DNA from: Bradyrhizobiaceae bacterium Ga0074131
GTDB lineage: Bacteria; Pseudomonadota; Alphaproteobacteria; Rhizobiales; Xanthobacteraceae
Assembly (NCBI GenBank): GCA_001464035.1
Contig: LNEC01000007.1
Coordinates: 186,001 to 250,000 of the forward strand
Length of the DNA stretch: 64,000 bases
Reading direction: 5' to 3'
Shown: one piece after another, positions 50,882 through 59,625 of the stretch
Layout of the letters: every line of letters begins with the position of its first letter
How positions within the stretch are numbered: the first letter of the stretch is position 1
Made by a program: the position numbers and the translations under genes
Notes under the pieces: generated by a model
What the model was told of the DNA's origin: nothing
The model's database searches: none
The model's input: the letters and a program-made list of their open reading frames with translations, nothing else

Positions 50882-51758
50882 GCGGCCTCTCCTTGTGCGG
50901 AGCCACGCTTTCGCTGCCGCGATGGCCTTGCGCTTGCCGGCTCTCGCAATAGTCGGTATCGGAGCAAACGAACATCCGGCTGCCCTGGTCGTCGGTGACG
51001 ATTTCATCGAGATAGGATTCCTCGGCGCCGCACAGCGCGCAGGGCGCGTCGAAGCGGTAGCGCGTGAACGGATGATCCTCGAAATCGAGCGACACCACCG
51101 AAGTGTAGGGGGGGATCGCGTAGATGCGCTTCTCGCGGCCGGCGCCGAACAGCTGCAGCGCCGGGCAATTGTCCATCTTCGGATTGTCGAACTTCGGCGT
51201 CGGTGACGGGTCCATCACATAACGGGCGTTGACCTTCACCGGATAGGCATAGGAGGTGGCGATGTGGCCGAAGCGGGCAATGTCTTCATAGAGCTTGACG
51301 TGCATCAGCCCATACTCGCCGAGCGCATGCATGCGCCGGGTCTCGGTCTCGCGCGGCTCGAGGAAGCGCAGCGGTTCGGGGATCGGCACCTGATAGACCA
51401 GCACCTGCCCGCCATGCAGCCGCGCCTCGGGAATACGGTGCCGGGTCTGGATCACGGTCGCATCCGTGGTCGAAGTCGTGGTGGCAACACCGGCGGTCCT
51501 GGCGAAGAATTTTCGGATCGAGATCGCGTTGGTGGTGTCGTCGGACCCCTGATCGATCACCTTCAGCACATCGTCAGGCCCGAGGATCGCCGCGGTTACC
51601 TGCACGCCGCCGGTGCCCCAGCCATAGGGCATCGGCATTTCGCGGCTGGCGAACGGCACCTGATAGCCGGGAATCGCGATCGCCTTGAGGATGGCGCGGC
51701 GGATCATCCGTTTGGTTTGTTCGTCCAGATAGGCAAAATTGTAGACCGGCGCCCTCAT
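50874..51758 (-). CDS. phnJ: PhnJ: carbon-phosphorus lyase (radical SAM)
   Basis: 294 residues; cleaves the C-P bond with an iron-sulfur cluster and SAM. The N-terminus FAYLDEQTKRMIRRAILKAIAIPGYQVPFASREMPMPYGWGTGG is the conserved PhnJ head. The four cysteines lie in CALCGAEESYLDE and FVCSDTDYCESRQ, matching the cluster ligands and catalytic cysteine. The last residues HRGSESVAPHKERPHG are variable. ATG overlaps the phnI stop. Presence of PhnJ shows true C-P lyase activity. Confidence 0.96.
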   Translation of the reverse strand: MRAPVYNFAYLDEQTKRMIRRAILKAIAIPGYQVPFASREMPMPYGWGTGGVQVTAAILGPDDVLKVIDQGSDDTTNAISIRKFFARTAGVATTTSTTDATVIQTRHRIPEARLHGGQVLVYQVPIPEPLRFLEPRETETRRMHALGEYGLMHVKLYEDIARFGHIATSYAYPVKVNARYVMDPSPTPKFDNPKMDNCPALQLFGAGREKRIYAIPPYTSVVSLDFEDHPFTRYRFDAPCALCGAEESYLDEIVTDDQGSRMFVCSDTDYCESRQAQGHRGSESVAPHKERPHG

Positions 51759-52864
51759 TCCGCGGCCTCCTGCATCGGCTCTGGCGTCTCCGCCGCCGCC
51801 TCCGAAAACTCCTTGCGCAGCTGGCGCAATAGGCCGAGTTCGGACTGGAAGTCGACATAATGCGGCAGCTTGAGATGCTCGACGAAACCGGTAGCCTGCA
51901 CATTGTCGGAATGCGACATCACGAACTCCTCGTCCTGGGCCGGAGCGATGATCTCCTCACCCAGTTCGCGGGCACGCAGGCTGCGGTCGACCAGGGCCAT
52001 CGACATGGTCTTGCGTTCCGACTGCCCGAAGGCGAGACCATAGCCCCGCGTAAAACACGGGGCTTCCGTCGCCGAGCCCTTGAACTGGTTGACCATCTGG
52101 CACTCGGTCAGCGTGACCGCGCCGAGCGGCACGGCGAAGCCGACATCCTCGGCCATGAACTCCACCTCGACCTCGCCGAGCCGAATTTCGCCGGCGAACG
52201 GATGGCTGCGGCCGTAACCGCGCTGAGTCGAATAGCCGAGCGCCAGCAAAAAGCCCTCGTCGGCGCGCGCCAGGTTCTGCAGTCGCAGGTCCCGATCGGC
52301 GGGAAAGCCGAGCGGTTCACGCGTGAGGTCGCCCACCGGTGAACCGGCGTCCGCCAGCGGCGAAGGTTCGATCAGGCCGTCGCGGCCGAGAATGTCGGTA
52401 ACGCGCGGCATGGTCGCGTTCGATGCTTCCGCGGTTGCAGGCGCCTCGGCCTTTGAGTCTTCAGCCAACTGCGGATCCAGCAGGCGGTGGGTGTAATCGA
52501 AGGTCGGCCCGAGAATCTGGCCTCCCGGGATATCCTTGAAGGTCGAGGAAATCCGGCGGCGCACCCGCATGGTGCCGGTATCGACCGGCTCGGTCGCGCC
52601 GAAGCGCGGCAGGGTAGCGCGGAAGGCGCGGACCAGGAAGATCGCCTCGATCATGTCGCCGCGTGCCTGCTTCAGCGCGAGCGACGCCAGTTCGCGATCA
52701 TACAGCGAACCCTCGGTCATGACGCGGTCGACGCCAAGGCTGAGTTGCTCGGAGATCTGGTCGAGCGAAAGTTCGGGAACATCGCGATCGCCGCGACGCT
52801 CATGCGCCAGCAGGCGATGGGCGTTCTCGATGGCGCGTTCGCCTCCCTTGACGGCGACATACAT
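51755..52864 (-). CDS. phnI: PhnI: C-P lyase core nucleosidase subunit
   Basis: 369 residues. MYVAVKGGERAIENAHRLLA is the invariant PhnI start; LSLDQISEQLSLGVDRVMTEGSLYDRELASLALKQARGD and RGYGRSHPFAGEIRLGEVEVE follow. With PhnG, H and L it swaps adenine of ATP for the phosphonate. Stop overlaps phnJ; two bases after phnH. Confidence 0.95.
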   Translation of the reverse strand: MYVAVKGGERAIENAHRLLAHERRGDRDVPELSLDQISEQLSLGVDRVMTEGSLYDRELASLALKQARGDMIEAIFLVRAFRATLPRFGATEPVDTGTMRVRRRISSTFKDIPGGQILGPTFDYTHRLLDPQLAEDSKAEAPATAEASNATMPRVTDILGRDGLIEPSPLADAGSPVGDLTREPLGFPADRDLRLQNLARADEGFLLALGYSTQRGYGRSHPFAGEIRLGEVEVEFMAEDVGFAVPLGAVTLTECQMVNQFKGSATEAPCFTRGYGLAFGQSERKTMSMALVDRSLRARELGEEIIAPAQDEEFVMSHSDNVQATGFVEHLKLPHYVDFQSELGLLRQLRKEFSEAAAETPEPMQEAAE

Positions 52865-52866
52865 GC

Positions 52867-53475
52867 TTAATCTCCCTTCGCGACAACCCGCGTGGTGCGC
52901 GGAACCGCGACAACTTCATCGTCATGGACCAGTACAACATCGATGCCGCGCGGAAAAAGCGTGGCGTTGATGGCAAGCCGTTCGAACAGATCCGCCGGCT
53001 GGAGCGTCGCCCGCAATACGGCGGCGCCATCGATGCCGGGACCGCGCAGTTCGAAAGCGTCACCTCGCGTCAGGCTCTCGACCTGCAGAATGACCGTCGT
53101 CGAACGATCGGGATAGTCGTTGGTGCCAAAGGCAAAACGGTCGAGCGCCGGAAGGGCTCGCGCGTCACCAATGACCGCAAAGCTGCAGACTGACGAGTCT
53201 GTGATCACCGGGGCGCTGGTGTGGAACTTGAGCCATTTGGCGATATCAGATGTTTCGGACATCAGCGGGTCGAGCCAAACCGCCGTATCGTGGTCGAACA
53301 ATGTGAGGGCGATGGCGGCGGTGCCGCGCATCATGTTGGCGGGCGCGCCGGATGCGGCCGCGACGCGCTGAACGCTGCCCGGGCGCGCCATCGCATCCAT
53401 CACCGAACGGAAGGTCGTCTGCGCGGACAATACCTTATCCGCAAACCCGGCAGGCAGCTCGGCAACCGTCGTCAT
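52867..53475 (-). CDS. phnH: PhnH: C-P lyase core subunit
   Basis: 202 residues. Conserved blocks: FRSVMDAMARPGSVQRV, TLFDHDTAVWLDP, FGTNDYPDRSTTVILQVESL, LRGPGIDG and LFPRGIDVVLVHDDEVVAVPRTTRV. PhnH has a PLP-transferase-like fold without PLP and stabilises the PhnGHIJ complex. It starts 3 bases after phnG. Confidence 0.94.
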   Translation of the reverse strand: MTTVAELPAGFADKVLSAQTTFRSVMDAMARPGSVQRVAAASGAPANMMRGTAAIALTLFDHDTAVWLDPLMSETSDIAKWLKFHTSAPVITDSSVCSFAVIGDARALPALDRFAFGTNDYPDRSTTVILQVESLTRGDAFELRGPGIDGAAVLRATLQPADLFERLAINATLFPRGIDVVLVHDDEVVAVPRTTRVVAKGD

Positions 53476-53478
53476 CGT

Positions 53479-53940
53479 TCAGCCCTCTCCGCGCACCAGC
53501 GTGTAGAAATCGACCCGCGTCGCCGCGGTCTCCGCAGCCGCGCGGTCTCGTTCGGAGATCATCGCCGAACGCAGCGGCGCCAGCACGCCTTTCTCGATCG
53601 CCTCCGCGAACTCGTCCGACTGCAGCAATGCATCGCACAGCGCGATCATCTGCGCCTTCCGCCGGTCGCGTCCGAGCACATATCCGAAGCCGACCTCGCC
53701 GGTCGCAAGCCGCACCGCGGCGCGCGAAACCGTCGCCTCGCCGAGATTGAATGGCGCGCCGTCCCCGCCGATGCGGCCGCGCAGCATCACCAGGCCGTTC
53801 TCCGGCTCGCGCAGGTTTTCATAAGCCGGCACCGCGATCGGTTCGAGACAACGTGCGATTTCCAACGCATCGGAATGCGCCAGCACTGCCATGGCCGCCT
53901 TGCGTTGCGCCTGCTTGCCGTTTCTGTCAGCGACGGTCAT
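53479..53940 (-). CDS. phnG: PhnG: C-P lyase core subunit
   Basis: 153 residues from ATG 53940. RKAAMAVLAHSDALEIARCLE, GLVMLRGRIGGDGAPFNLGEATVSRAAVRL and GYVLGRDRRKAQMIALCDALLQ are PhnG blocks. First gene of the operon phnGHIJKLMN; upstream lie the PhnF operator and a PhoB box. The frame is open to 54129, but the residues before 53940 read through those regulatory sites. Confidence 0.94.
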   Translation of the reverse strand: MTVADRNGKQAQRKAAMAVLAHSDALEIARCLEPIAVPAYENLREPENGLVMLRGRIGGDGAPFNLGEATVSRAAVRLATGEVGFGYVLGRDRRKAQMIALCDALLQSDEFAEAIEKGVLAPLRSAMISERDRAAAETAATRVDFYTLVRGEG

Positions 53941-53956
53941 GTCGGCCCTTGCCGGA

Positions 53957-53988
53957 ATCAAGTTGTCTATGTTAATAGACAACTTGAT
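53957..53988. promoter_or_regulatory. 14+14 bp palindrome, probable PhnF operator
   Basis: ATCAAGTTGTCTAT and its exact complement flank GTTA. It lies between the divergent phnG and phnF starts and covers the likely -10 of phnG. HutC-type GntR proteins bind such TTGTNT/ANACAA dyads, and phnF is 70 bases away. Confidence 0.75.
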
Positions 53989-53999
53989 AGCGAAGCGCC

Positions 54000-54017
54000 A
54001 TGACTGTTTCGTGACAT
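54000..54017 (-). promoter_or_regulatory. PhoB box of the phnG operon
   Basis: Minus strand ATGTCAC-GAAA-CAGTCAT, 6 of 7 in both halves at an 11-bp period. TATCAA nine bases downstream is a possible -10, overlapping the PhnF palindrome. It ends 60 bases before phnG. Confidence 0.55.
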
Positions 54018-54058
54018 CGGGATGATTTTCAGATGCCCCTCCCCGGCTTTTTCGCGCC

Positions 54059-54787
54059 ATGAGCATGCAGGACGCGGCCTCCGGCGTCGCTCTGTGGCGG
54101 CAGGTCGCCGACGGCATCGAGCGCGGCATCGCGGATGGCCGCTTTACCGCGGGCGAGCGGCTGCCGGGCGAAACCGAGATCGCCGAAACCTATCGCGTCA
54201 ACCGCCACACCGTGCGGCGGGCGCTGGCGACGCTGGCCGAACGCGGGCTGGTGCGCGCCGAGCGCGGCAGCGGCACCTATGTGGAAGCACCGCGTATTGC
54301 CTATCCCCTGCGTTCGCGGACGCGGTTTTCCGAGATCGTCGGCGCCGGGGGCCGGGAGCCGCGCGGCCAGTTGATCGGCGCATCCGAAGAGCCGGCGACC
54401 GGTGAATTGGCGCGGCAGTTGGACCTGAAGGCCGGAACGTTAGTGGTGCGGATCGAAGCGCTGCGGCTGGCCGACCGCACCCCGATCTGCATCGGCACCA
54501 CGTGGCTCGCCGCGGCGCGCTTTCCCGACGCGGGGCGGATCTACGAGCGTGCGCGATCGACGACAAAATTGCTGGCGCATTACGGCGTCCGCGACTACCG
54601 CCGGGCCTCGACCCGCGTCACCGCCGCCATCGTCGAGGCCACCGACGCGATCCGGCTCGACCTTGCGCTCGGGCGCCCGGTCCTGGTGGTCGACAGCACC
54701 GATGTCGATACCGACGGAACTCCGCTGCTGACCACCCGCGCGCGCTTTGCCGCCGAGCGGGTCGAATTCCTGGTCGAGAACGGCTAG
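54059..54787 (+). CDS. phnF: PhnF: GntR/HutC-family regulator of phosphonate genes
   Basis: 242 residues. Winged helix LWRQVADGIERGIADGRF to NRHTVRRALATLAERGLVRAERGSGTYV, then a UTRA domain (LKAGTLVVRIEALRLADRTPICIGTTWL, PVLVVDSTDVDTDGTPLLTTRARFAAERVEF). Position between the C-P lyase core and transporter operons and the UTRA sequence identify PhnF. It probably represses phnG at the adjacent palindrome, and may repress itself. Confidence 0.92.
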   Translation: MSMQDAASGVALWRQVADGIERGIADGRFTAGERLPGETEIAETYRVNRHTVRRALATLAERGLVRAERGSGTYVEAPRIAYPLRSRTRFSEIVGAGGREPRGQLIGASEEPATGELARQLDLKAGTLVVRIEALRLADRTPICIGTTWLAAARFPDAGRIYERARSTTKLLAHYGVRDYRRASTRVTAAIVEATDAIRLDLALGRPVLVVDSTDVDTDGTPLLTTRARFAAERVEFLVENG

Positions 54788-54793
54788 CAGCGA

Positions 54794-55654
54794 CTAGATG
54801 ACGGCGCGGCGCCCAATGATCGCGAAGCGAAGCCTCGACGAACACCAGTCGATGATCGCTACCGTGATGAGTATCATAATGATGAGGAAGGCGACGCGGT
54901 CCCAATTTTGCTGGCTGATCTCGTTGGAAAGGTAAAGGCCGATTCCCCCTGCCCCGACAATGCCGATGACAGTCGCGGAGCGCGTGTTCGATTCGAAATA
55001 ATAGAGCACCTGACTGAGGATCACCGGCAGCACCTGAGGAACAATGCCAAATCGTATCTGATGCAGCGTCGAACCCCCGGTCGAGGTCACGCCGTCAATC
55101 GGCTTGGTGTCGGCCGTCTCGATGGCCTCCGAAAACAGCTTGCCGAATGAACCGATGTCGGACATCGCGACCGCCAGGATTCCGGCGAAGGGTCCTAGCC
55201 CGACCACATTGATGAAGATCAGCGCCCAGATCAATGTGTCGACGCCGCGTATCGTATCGAGAAAACGGCGCGACAGGAAATGAATGGCTCGCTGCGCGAC
55301 AACGTTCTTGGCGGCGATGAAGGCCAGCGGGAACGCAACCACCGCCGCGAGCATGGTGCCGAGGAGAGCGATCGCCAGGGTCTCGGCGAGGCCTTTTAGA
55401 TACAGCGGCAACAAGTGTCCGGGGGTCGGTGGAAACATCAGGCCGATGATGACGCCAAGACGGCTTATTCCGGTTGCGAGCTTTTCGAACGAGAATCCGA
55501 GCCACATCATGCCGAACAGGAATAGCCCCACCAGCGCCGCGACGATTGCAACCGTTTGCATCCGCTTCAGGGGCGACCGCTTGAAGATATCGGGATAAGT
55601 CTGCTCGAGCCGGGCCTTGTCAACGCTGGCGAGGGGTGACGATTGCGACATCAA
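54794..55654 (-). CDS. phnE: PhnE: phosphonate ABC permease, second copy
   Basis: 286 residues, about six helices. LLPLYLKGLAETLAIALLGTMLAAVVAFPLAFIAAKN and the EAA-like loop TVETADTKPIDGVTSTGGSTLHQIRFGIVPQVLP (near residues 177-210), then YYFESNTRSATVIGIVGAGGIGLYL, are PhnE marks. ATG overlaps the stop of the other phnE, so both are made together, probably as a heterodimeric channel. Last gene of the operon, convergent with phnF by 6 bases. Confidence 0.92.
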   Translation of the reverse strand: MMSQSSPLASVDKARLEQTYPDIFKRSPLKRMQTVAIVAALVGLFLFGMMWLGFSFEKLATGISRLGVIIGLMFPPTPGHLLPLYLKGLAETLAIALLGTMLAAVVAFPLAFIAAKNVVAQRAIHFLSRRFLDTIRGVDTLIWALIFINVVGLGPFAGILAVAMSDIGSFGKLFSEAIETADTKPIDGVTSTGGSTLHQIRFGIVPQVLPVILSQVLYYFESNTRSATVIGIVGAGGIGLYLSNEISQQNWDRVAFLIIMILITVAIIDWCSSRLRFAIIGRRAVI

Positions 55655-56571
55655 CGACGTCCTTCAATACCGAGAAGGTGGTGGCGCAGGCGCTCGGTAA
55701 GCAAGTCGATAATGACCACGGTCGCAATGATCATCAGGAGAATGGCACTGACGTCCGAGTAGTAGAATTGCCGGATCGAACCCAATAATTCCTTGCCGAT
55801 TCCTCCGGCGCCGACAAAACCCATCACCGAAGCGCCCCGCACGTTGATTTCGAAGCGTAAAAGCGTGTAGCTGACGACGTTTGAGAGCACTTGCGGCACT
55901 ACCGCGAACCGGATTTGCTCCACCCAGCTGCCGCCGGTTGCGCGGACGCCCTCAACGGGATTCATGTCGATATTTTCGACCACCTCGGCGTACTGCTTGC
56001 CGAGCGCGCCCACCGTATGGATTGCGATGGCGAGAACACCAGGTACCGGACCGAGACCCAGCGCGTAGACGAACAGCAGCGCGAACACAATTTCCGGTAC
56101 GGTGCGGCAGAATTCAAGCGAGCGGCGCACCAAGGCGCGCGCCACTGCATTCTTCATCAGGTTGGCACTCGCAAAGAAACAGAGAACGAACCCGATGGTC
56201 GCCCCGAGAAACGTTCCGACATAGGCGACGAGAAGCGTTTCGGCCAGCAGCCAGAGCCATCCGTCCCAGTTCCAGAACCACTCGGCGAAGTCAGCGCCGA
56301 AATGCGAAAGCCGCAGCTTCGGGAGAATGTCGTAGAGGTAGCTCCAAAACCGCGGAAGCCCATCAGACAATTTTTGCAGATCAACCTCGCCCCCCCAAGC
56401 CGCGAGCGCGGTACACAGCGCGAGGGCAACTGCGAACAACAAGGCACGACGGCGCTTTGCGGCTACAGCCGCGCCGTAATGGCTGAGAAGAGCAGCGGTC
56501 TGTTCGTCGGGAAGGCGGTAAATATGACTAGTCAAGTTCAGCTCGCTCGCGCATGCGGCGGATATGGGCAA
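55651..56571 (-). CDS. phnE: PhnE: phosphonate ABC permease, first copy
   Basis: 306 residues. It has a longer N-terminus (SELNLTSHIYRLPDEQTAALLSHYG) before the first helix at RRRALLFAVALALCTALAAW. TLLVAYVGTFLGATIGFVLCFFASANL, the coupling loop VENIDMNPVEGVRATGGSWVEQIRFAVVPQVL and RFEINVRGASVMGFVGAGGIGKELL match PhnE. The exact start is uncertain; no strong Shine-Dalgarno was seen. Follows phnD by 49 bases. Confidence 0.92.
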   Translation of the reverse strand: MPISAACASELNLTSHIYRLPDEQTAALLSHYGAAVAAKRRRALLFAVALALCTALAAWGGEVDLQKLSDGLPRFWSYLYDILPKLRLSHFGADFAEWFWNWDGWLWLLAETLLVAYVGTFLGATIGFVLCFFASANLMKNAVARALVRRSLEFCRTVPEIVFALLFVYALGLGPVPGVLAIAIHTVGALGKQYAEVVENIDMNPVEGVRATGGSWVEQIRFAVVPQVLSNVVSYTLLRFEINVRGASVMGFVGAGGIGKELLGSIRQFYYSDVSAILLMIIATVVIIDLLTERLRHHLLGIEGRR

Positions 56572-56620
56572 ACAAATGGCGGCGGCCCTGCATCTGGAGC
56601 CGCCGCCGATGAGCTTGATC

Positions 56621-57556
56621 TCAGGACGCTTTTTTCTTGCGTTGCTGGTCGAGCCAGAGGTTCATCTTGACCGACTCTTGGTAGTCCTTCTCGGTCACTT
56701 CGACGAAGCCGAGATCCTTGCCGTCGGACAGCTTGGCAAACGCATCCTTGTCCTTCTGCGGCGCTTCAACGAAAGCCTTGGTGATCGCCTTCTTCATGTC
56801 ATCGGGCATGTCGGCCAGATAGGCAAAGGGCGACCCCGGCAGCAGCGGCGATTTCCAGGCAATGCGGAAGTCCTCCTTTTTCATCAGCGACCCATCCGGC
56901 TTCTTCACCATGCCCTTGTGGAGCATGCGAGTCAGGTTGGAGTCGTCTTCCGAATTCCACCAGTTGACGGCGCCGTCGACCGTTCCGGCTGCAAGCGCCA
57001 GCACGGCGTTTTCGTGACTGCCGGTGGTCTGCGCGACCTTGAAGTGCTTGTCGATCGGGAAGCCCTGCTCGGTCAGGAAGAAATTCGGGGCCTTGAAGCC
57101 GGAGGTGGATTCCACATCGACGAAGCCGAGCTTGGCTCCCTTCAAATCTTCAATGGATTTATAGGCACTGTCGGCCCGAACATACATCACCGAATAATAG
57201 CCGATCGAGCCATCGCTGTTCTTCGTCGTGACGAACGGAACCACATTGCCGCCCGAGACGGTGTTGGCGCGCGCGTACGATCCGGGGCCGTAAAAGCCGA
57301 TGTGGATTTGCTTGTTTTTCTGGCCTTCGATCACCGCGGTGTAGTCGCTGGCAACCCGCATGGTGACTTTCACGCCCAGTTCCCTGGTGAGGTAGTTCAC
57401 GAACGGAGTATAGCGATCGAGCGTCCCGGTGGCATTTTCGGCAGGAACAAGCGCCAGAACCAGTTCGGGGTATTTGTCCTTCCAGGACTGGGCCGGGGCC
57501 TGGGTCGTCATAGCAAGACCGATCGTCAAAACGATAAGGCTGCGACGCGTAATCAT
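56621..57556 (-). CDS. phnD: PhnD: phosphonate-binding protein, second copy
   Basis: 311-residue periplasmic protein with signal peptide MITRRSLIVLTIGLAMTTQAPA. Ligand-binding blocks: LALVPAENATGTLDRYTPFVNYLTRELGVKV, IHIGFYGPGSYARANTVSGG, GYYSVMYVRADSAYKSIEDLKGAKLGFVDVESTSGFKAPNFFL, and TGSHENAVLALAAGTVDGAVNW. GGGAG lies before the ATG. It is a close paralogue of the next phnD, so the pair arose by tandem duplication; the changed pocket residues may widen substrate range. Confidence 0.93.
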   Translation of the reverse strand: MITRRSLIVLTIGLAMTTQAPAQSWKDKYPELVLALVPAENATGTLDRYTPFVNYLTRELGVKVTMRVASDYTAVIEGQKNKQIHIGFYGPGSYARANTVSGGNVVPFVTTKNSDGSIGYYSVMYVRADSAYKSIEDLKGAKLGFVDVESTSGFKAPNFFLTEQGFPIDKHFKVAQTTGSHENAVLALAAGTVDGAVNWWNSEDDSNLTRMLHKGMVKKPDGSLMKKEDFRIAWKSPLLPGSPFAYLADMPDDMKKAITKAFVEAPQKDKDAFAKLSDGKDLGFVEVTEKDYQESVKMNLWLDQQRKKKAS

Positions 57557-57622
57557 CTGTTTTTCTCCCTCTGAGATTCGCTGAAACTTCGGCGGATTGA
57601 ATGACGATTCGATGACGTGCGG

Positions 57623-58564
57623 TCAGTTGCCCCGGTGCTTTCGTTGCGCGTCCAGCCACAAGTTCATCTTGACGGATTCAACGTAGTCGTCCTTCGACAC
57701 GCGGGCGAAGTTCTCGACCTTGCCGTCGGTCAAGGCGTCGAATGCAGCCTTGTTCTTCTTCGGAGCATCGACAAACGCCTGGATGATGGCCGCTTTCAAC
57801 TCTTCAGGCATATCGGCGAGAAGCGCGAAGGGAGAGCCGGGCAGCAGTGGCGACTTCCAGACGATCCGGAAATCAGATGCCGCCATCGGAGATCCGTCCG
57901 CTTTCTTCAACATCCCTTTGGTAAGCATGCGTCTCAGGTTCGAGTCGTCTTCGGCATTCCACCAATTGACCGCTGCATCAACCGTTCCGGTAGCCAGCGC
58001 AAATATCGCGTTCTCATGGCTGCCTGTCGGCTGCGTTAGCTTGAAGTGCTTTTCGATCGGAAAGCCCTGCTCCGACAGAAAAAAGGTCGGGGCCTTGAAG
58101 CCGGATGTGGACTCCACATCCACAAGTCCAAGGATCTTGCCTTTGAGGTCGGCGACCGACTTGTACTCACTGTCGGCGCGCACATACATCACAGAATAGT
58201 ATCCGATGACGCCGCCGGAATTGCGCAGTGTCACGAAGGGAACAACGTTGCCTTTCGACACGGCATTGGCCCGGGCGTAGGAGCCCGGCCCATACTGTCC
58301 GATGTGGATCTGGCGGTTCTTCTGACCTTCGATAACGGCGGTGTAATCGTTGGCGACCCGCAGGGTCACCTTCACACCAAGCTCACGGGTCAAGTACTCG
58401 GCAAATGGCCCAACGCGCGCCAGAACGCCTGTGGCGTTTTCGGCCGGCACCAGAGCCATCACCAGTTCCGGATAGTTTGTTTTCCATTCCTGCGCGGACG
58501 CGGCGGATGCATTGAACGCGAGCGCCGCAACAGCACCGGCGAGAATGAGGCGGCGATTGATCAT
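57623..58564 (-). CDS. phnD: PhnD: phosphonate-binding protein, first copy
   Basis: 313 residues, signal peptide MINRRLILAGAVAALAFNASAASA. Blocks parallel to its neighbour: LVPAENATGVLARVGPFAEYLTRELGVKV, IHIGQYGPGSYARANAVSKG, GYYSVMYVRADSEYKSVADLKGK, and TGSHENAIFALATGTVDAAVNW. Tyr/Gln differences in the pocket (GQYGPGS against GFYGPGS) set the copies apart. AGGTGA precedes the ATG. Between phnC and the second phnD. Confidence 0.93.
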   Translation of the reverse strand: MINRRLILAGAVAALAFNASAASAQEWKTNYPELVMALVPAENATGVLARVGPFAEYLTRELGVKVTLRVANDYTAVIEGQKNRQIHIGQYGPGSYARANAVSKGNVVPFVTLRNSGGVIGYYSVMYVRADSEYKSVADLKGKILGLVDVESTSGFKAPTFFLSEQGFPIEKHFKLTQPTGSHENAIFALATGTVDAAVNWWNAEDDSNLRRMLTKGMLKKADGSPMAASDFRIVWKSPLLPGSPFALLADMPEELKAAIIQAFVDAPKKNKAAFDALTDGKVENFARVSKDDYVESVKMNLWLDAQRKHRGN

Positions 58565-58619
58565 GAGGTCACCTGCATTGTTGGGGCAGCACTCGCTGCG
58601 CCCTTACGGACGCCGGCAC

Positions 58620-59435
58620 TCAGGCCGCGGCAGCGGTGCCGAGAGCCGGTGTTTCTGATCCCGCCGGATGCTGCCCGGGCGCCACGCCCATGACTTCGTC
58701 CGCCTCGAGATCGTAAAGCTCGCGCGCGATGCGATCTGTCAGCGCCGCCGGCGCGCCGTCGAATACGATCCGCCCCGAAGCCATGGCGATCAGGCGGTCG
58801 CAGTAGCTGCGCGCCAGATCGAGCGAATGCAGGTTACAGATCACGGTGATGCCGAAGTGCTTGTTGATACGCAGCAACGCGTCCATCACGATCCGGGTAT
58901 TGCGGGGATCGAGCGAGGCGATCGGCTCGTCGGCGAGGATCATCGCGGGCTGCTGAACCAGCGCGCGCGCAATTGCGACGCGTTGCTGCTGACCGCCCGA
59001 TAGCTGATCGGCGCGCTGCGCTGCAATCGAGGCCATATCGAATTGCTCGAGGGCCGACAACGCAATCGCCTTGTCCTCGTCGGGCCACAGCTGCGCCAGC
59101 GAACGCCATGTCGGCACCGTGGCAAGCCGCCCCATCAGCACGTTGGTCAGCACATCCAGGCGGCCGACCAGATTGAACTGCTGAAAGATCATTGCCGACC
59201 GCGCGCGCCACCGCCGCAGCTCCCTGCCGCGCAGCGCCGTCACATCGACGCCTTCGAACAGGATGCGTCCTTCGGAGGGCTCGGCGAGGCGATTGATCAT
59301 CCGCAGCAGGGTCGACTTGCCGGCGCCCGAACGGCCGATCACGCCGACGAAGGCGCCGGGAGCAATCGAAAACGAGGCATTGTCGACCGCGGCTTTCGTG
59401 CCGAAACGGCACGTCAAACCCTCAACCACCAGCAT
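58620..59435 (-). CDS. phnC: PhnC: phosphonate ABC importer ATPase
   Basis: 271 residues from the ATG at 59435, preceded by GGAG with 6-base spacing; a TTG at 59447 is also open. Walker [17 protein letters not shown], the PhnC-typical [22 protein letters not shown], signature [15 protein letters not shown], Walker [16 protein letters not shown]. First gene of phnCDDEE; divergent PhoB boxes lie just upstream. Confidence 0.94.
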   Translation of the reverse strand: MLVVEGLTCRFGTKAAVDNASFSIAPGAFVGVIGRSGAGKSTLLRMINRLAEPSEGRILFEGVDVTALRGRELRRWRARSAMIFQQFNLVGRLDVLTNVLMGRLATVPTWRSLAQLWPDEDKAIALSALEQFDMASIAAQRADQLSGGQQQRVAIARALVQQPAMILADEPIASLDPRNTRIVMDALLRINKHFGITVICNLHSLDLARSYCDRLIAMASGRIVFDGAPAALTDRIARELYDLEADEVMGVAPGQHPAGSETPALGTAAAA

Positions 59436-59481
59436 GCATTGCTCCAATGCTCTTGACCGGGACCATCGCTAGCGTCTGGAT

Positions 59482-59510
59482 TCGACAGTCGTGTGACAGT
59501 CACGCTGCAG
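59482..59510 (-). promoter_or_regulatory. PhoB box cluster facing phnC
   Basis: On the minus strand three 7-mers at an 11-bp period: CTGCAGC, CTGTCAC, CTGTCGA. The last two make a strong box ending about 46 bases before the phnC ATG. Confidence 0.7.
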
Positions 59511-59537
59511 CGCGGTCGCCATCCACAGCCGTATTGG

Positions 59538-59566
59538 CTGTCATTCGTTCGTCATGATGCTGTCAT
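59538..59566 (+). promoter_or_regulatory. Triple PhoB box facing the acetyltransferase-phnM2 operon
   Basis: CTGTCAT, TCGTCAT and CTGTCAT begin at 59538, 59549 and 59560, a perfect 11-bp ladder with two consensus units. It ends 59 bases before the ATG at 59626. Strongest PhoB site in the window. Confidence 0.8.
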
Positions 59567-59625
59567 CAAGCCCACTGATGACGTGCGGGCTTATCGGTCC
59601 ATCTGCATCGGCCTCTGGAATTCGG

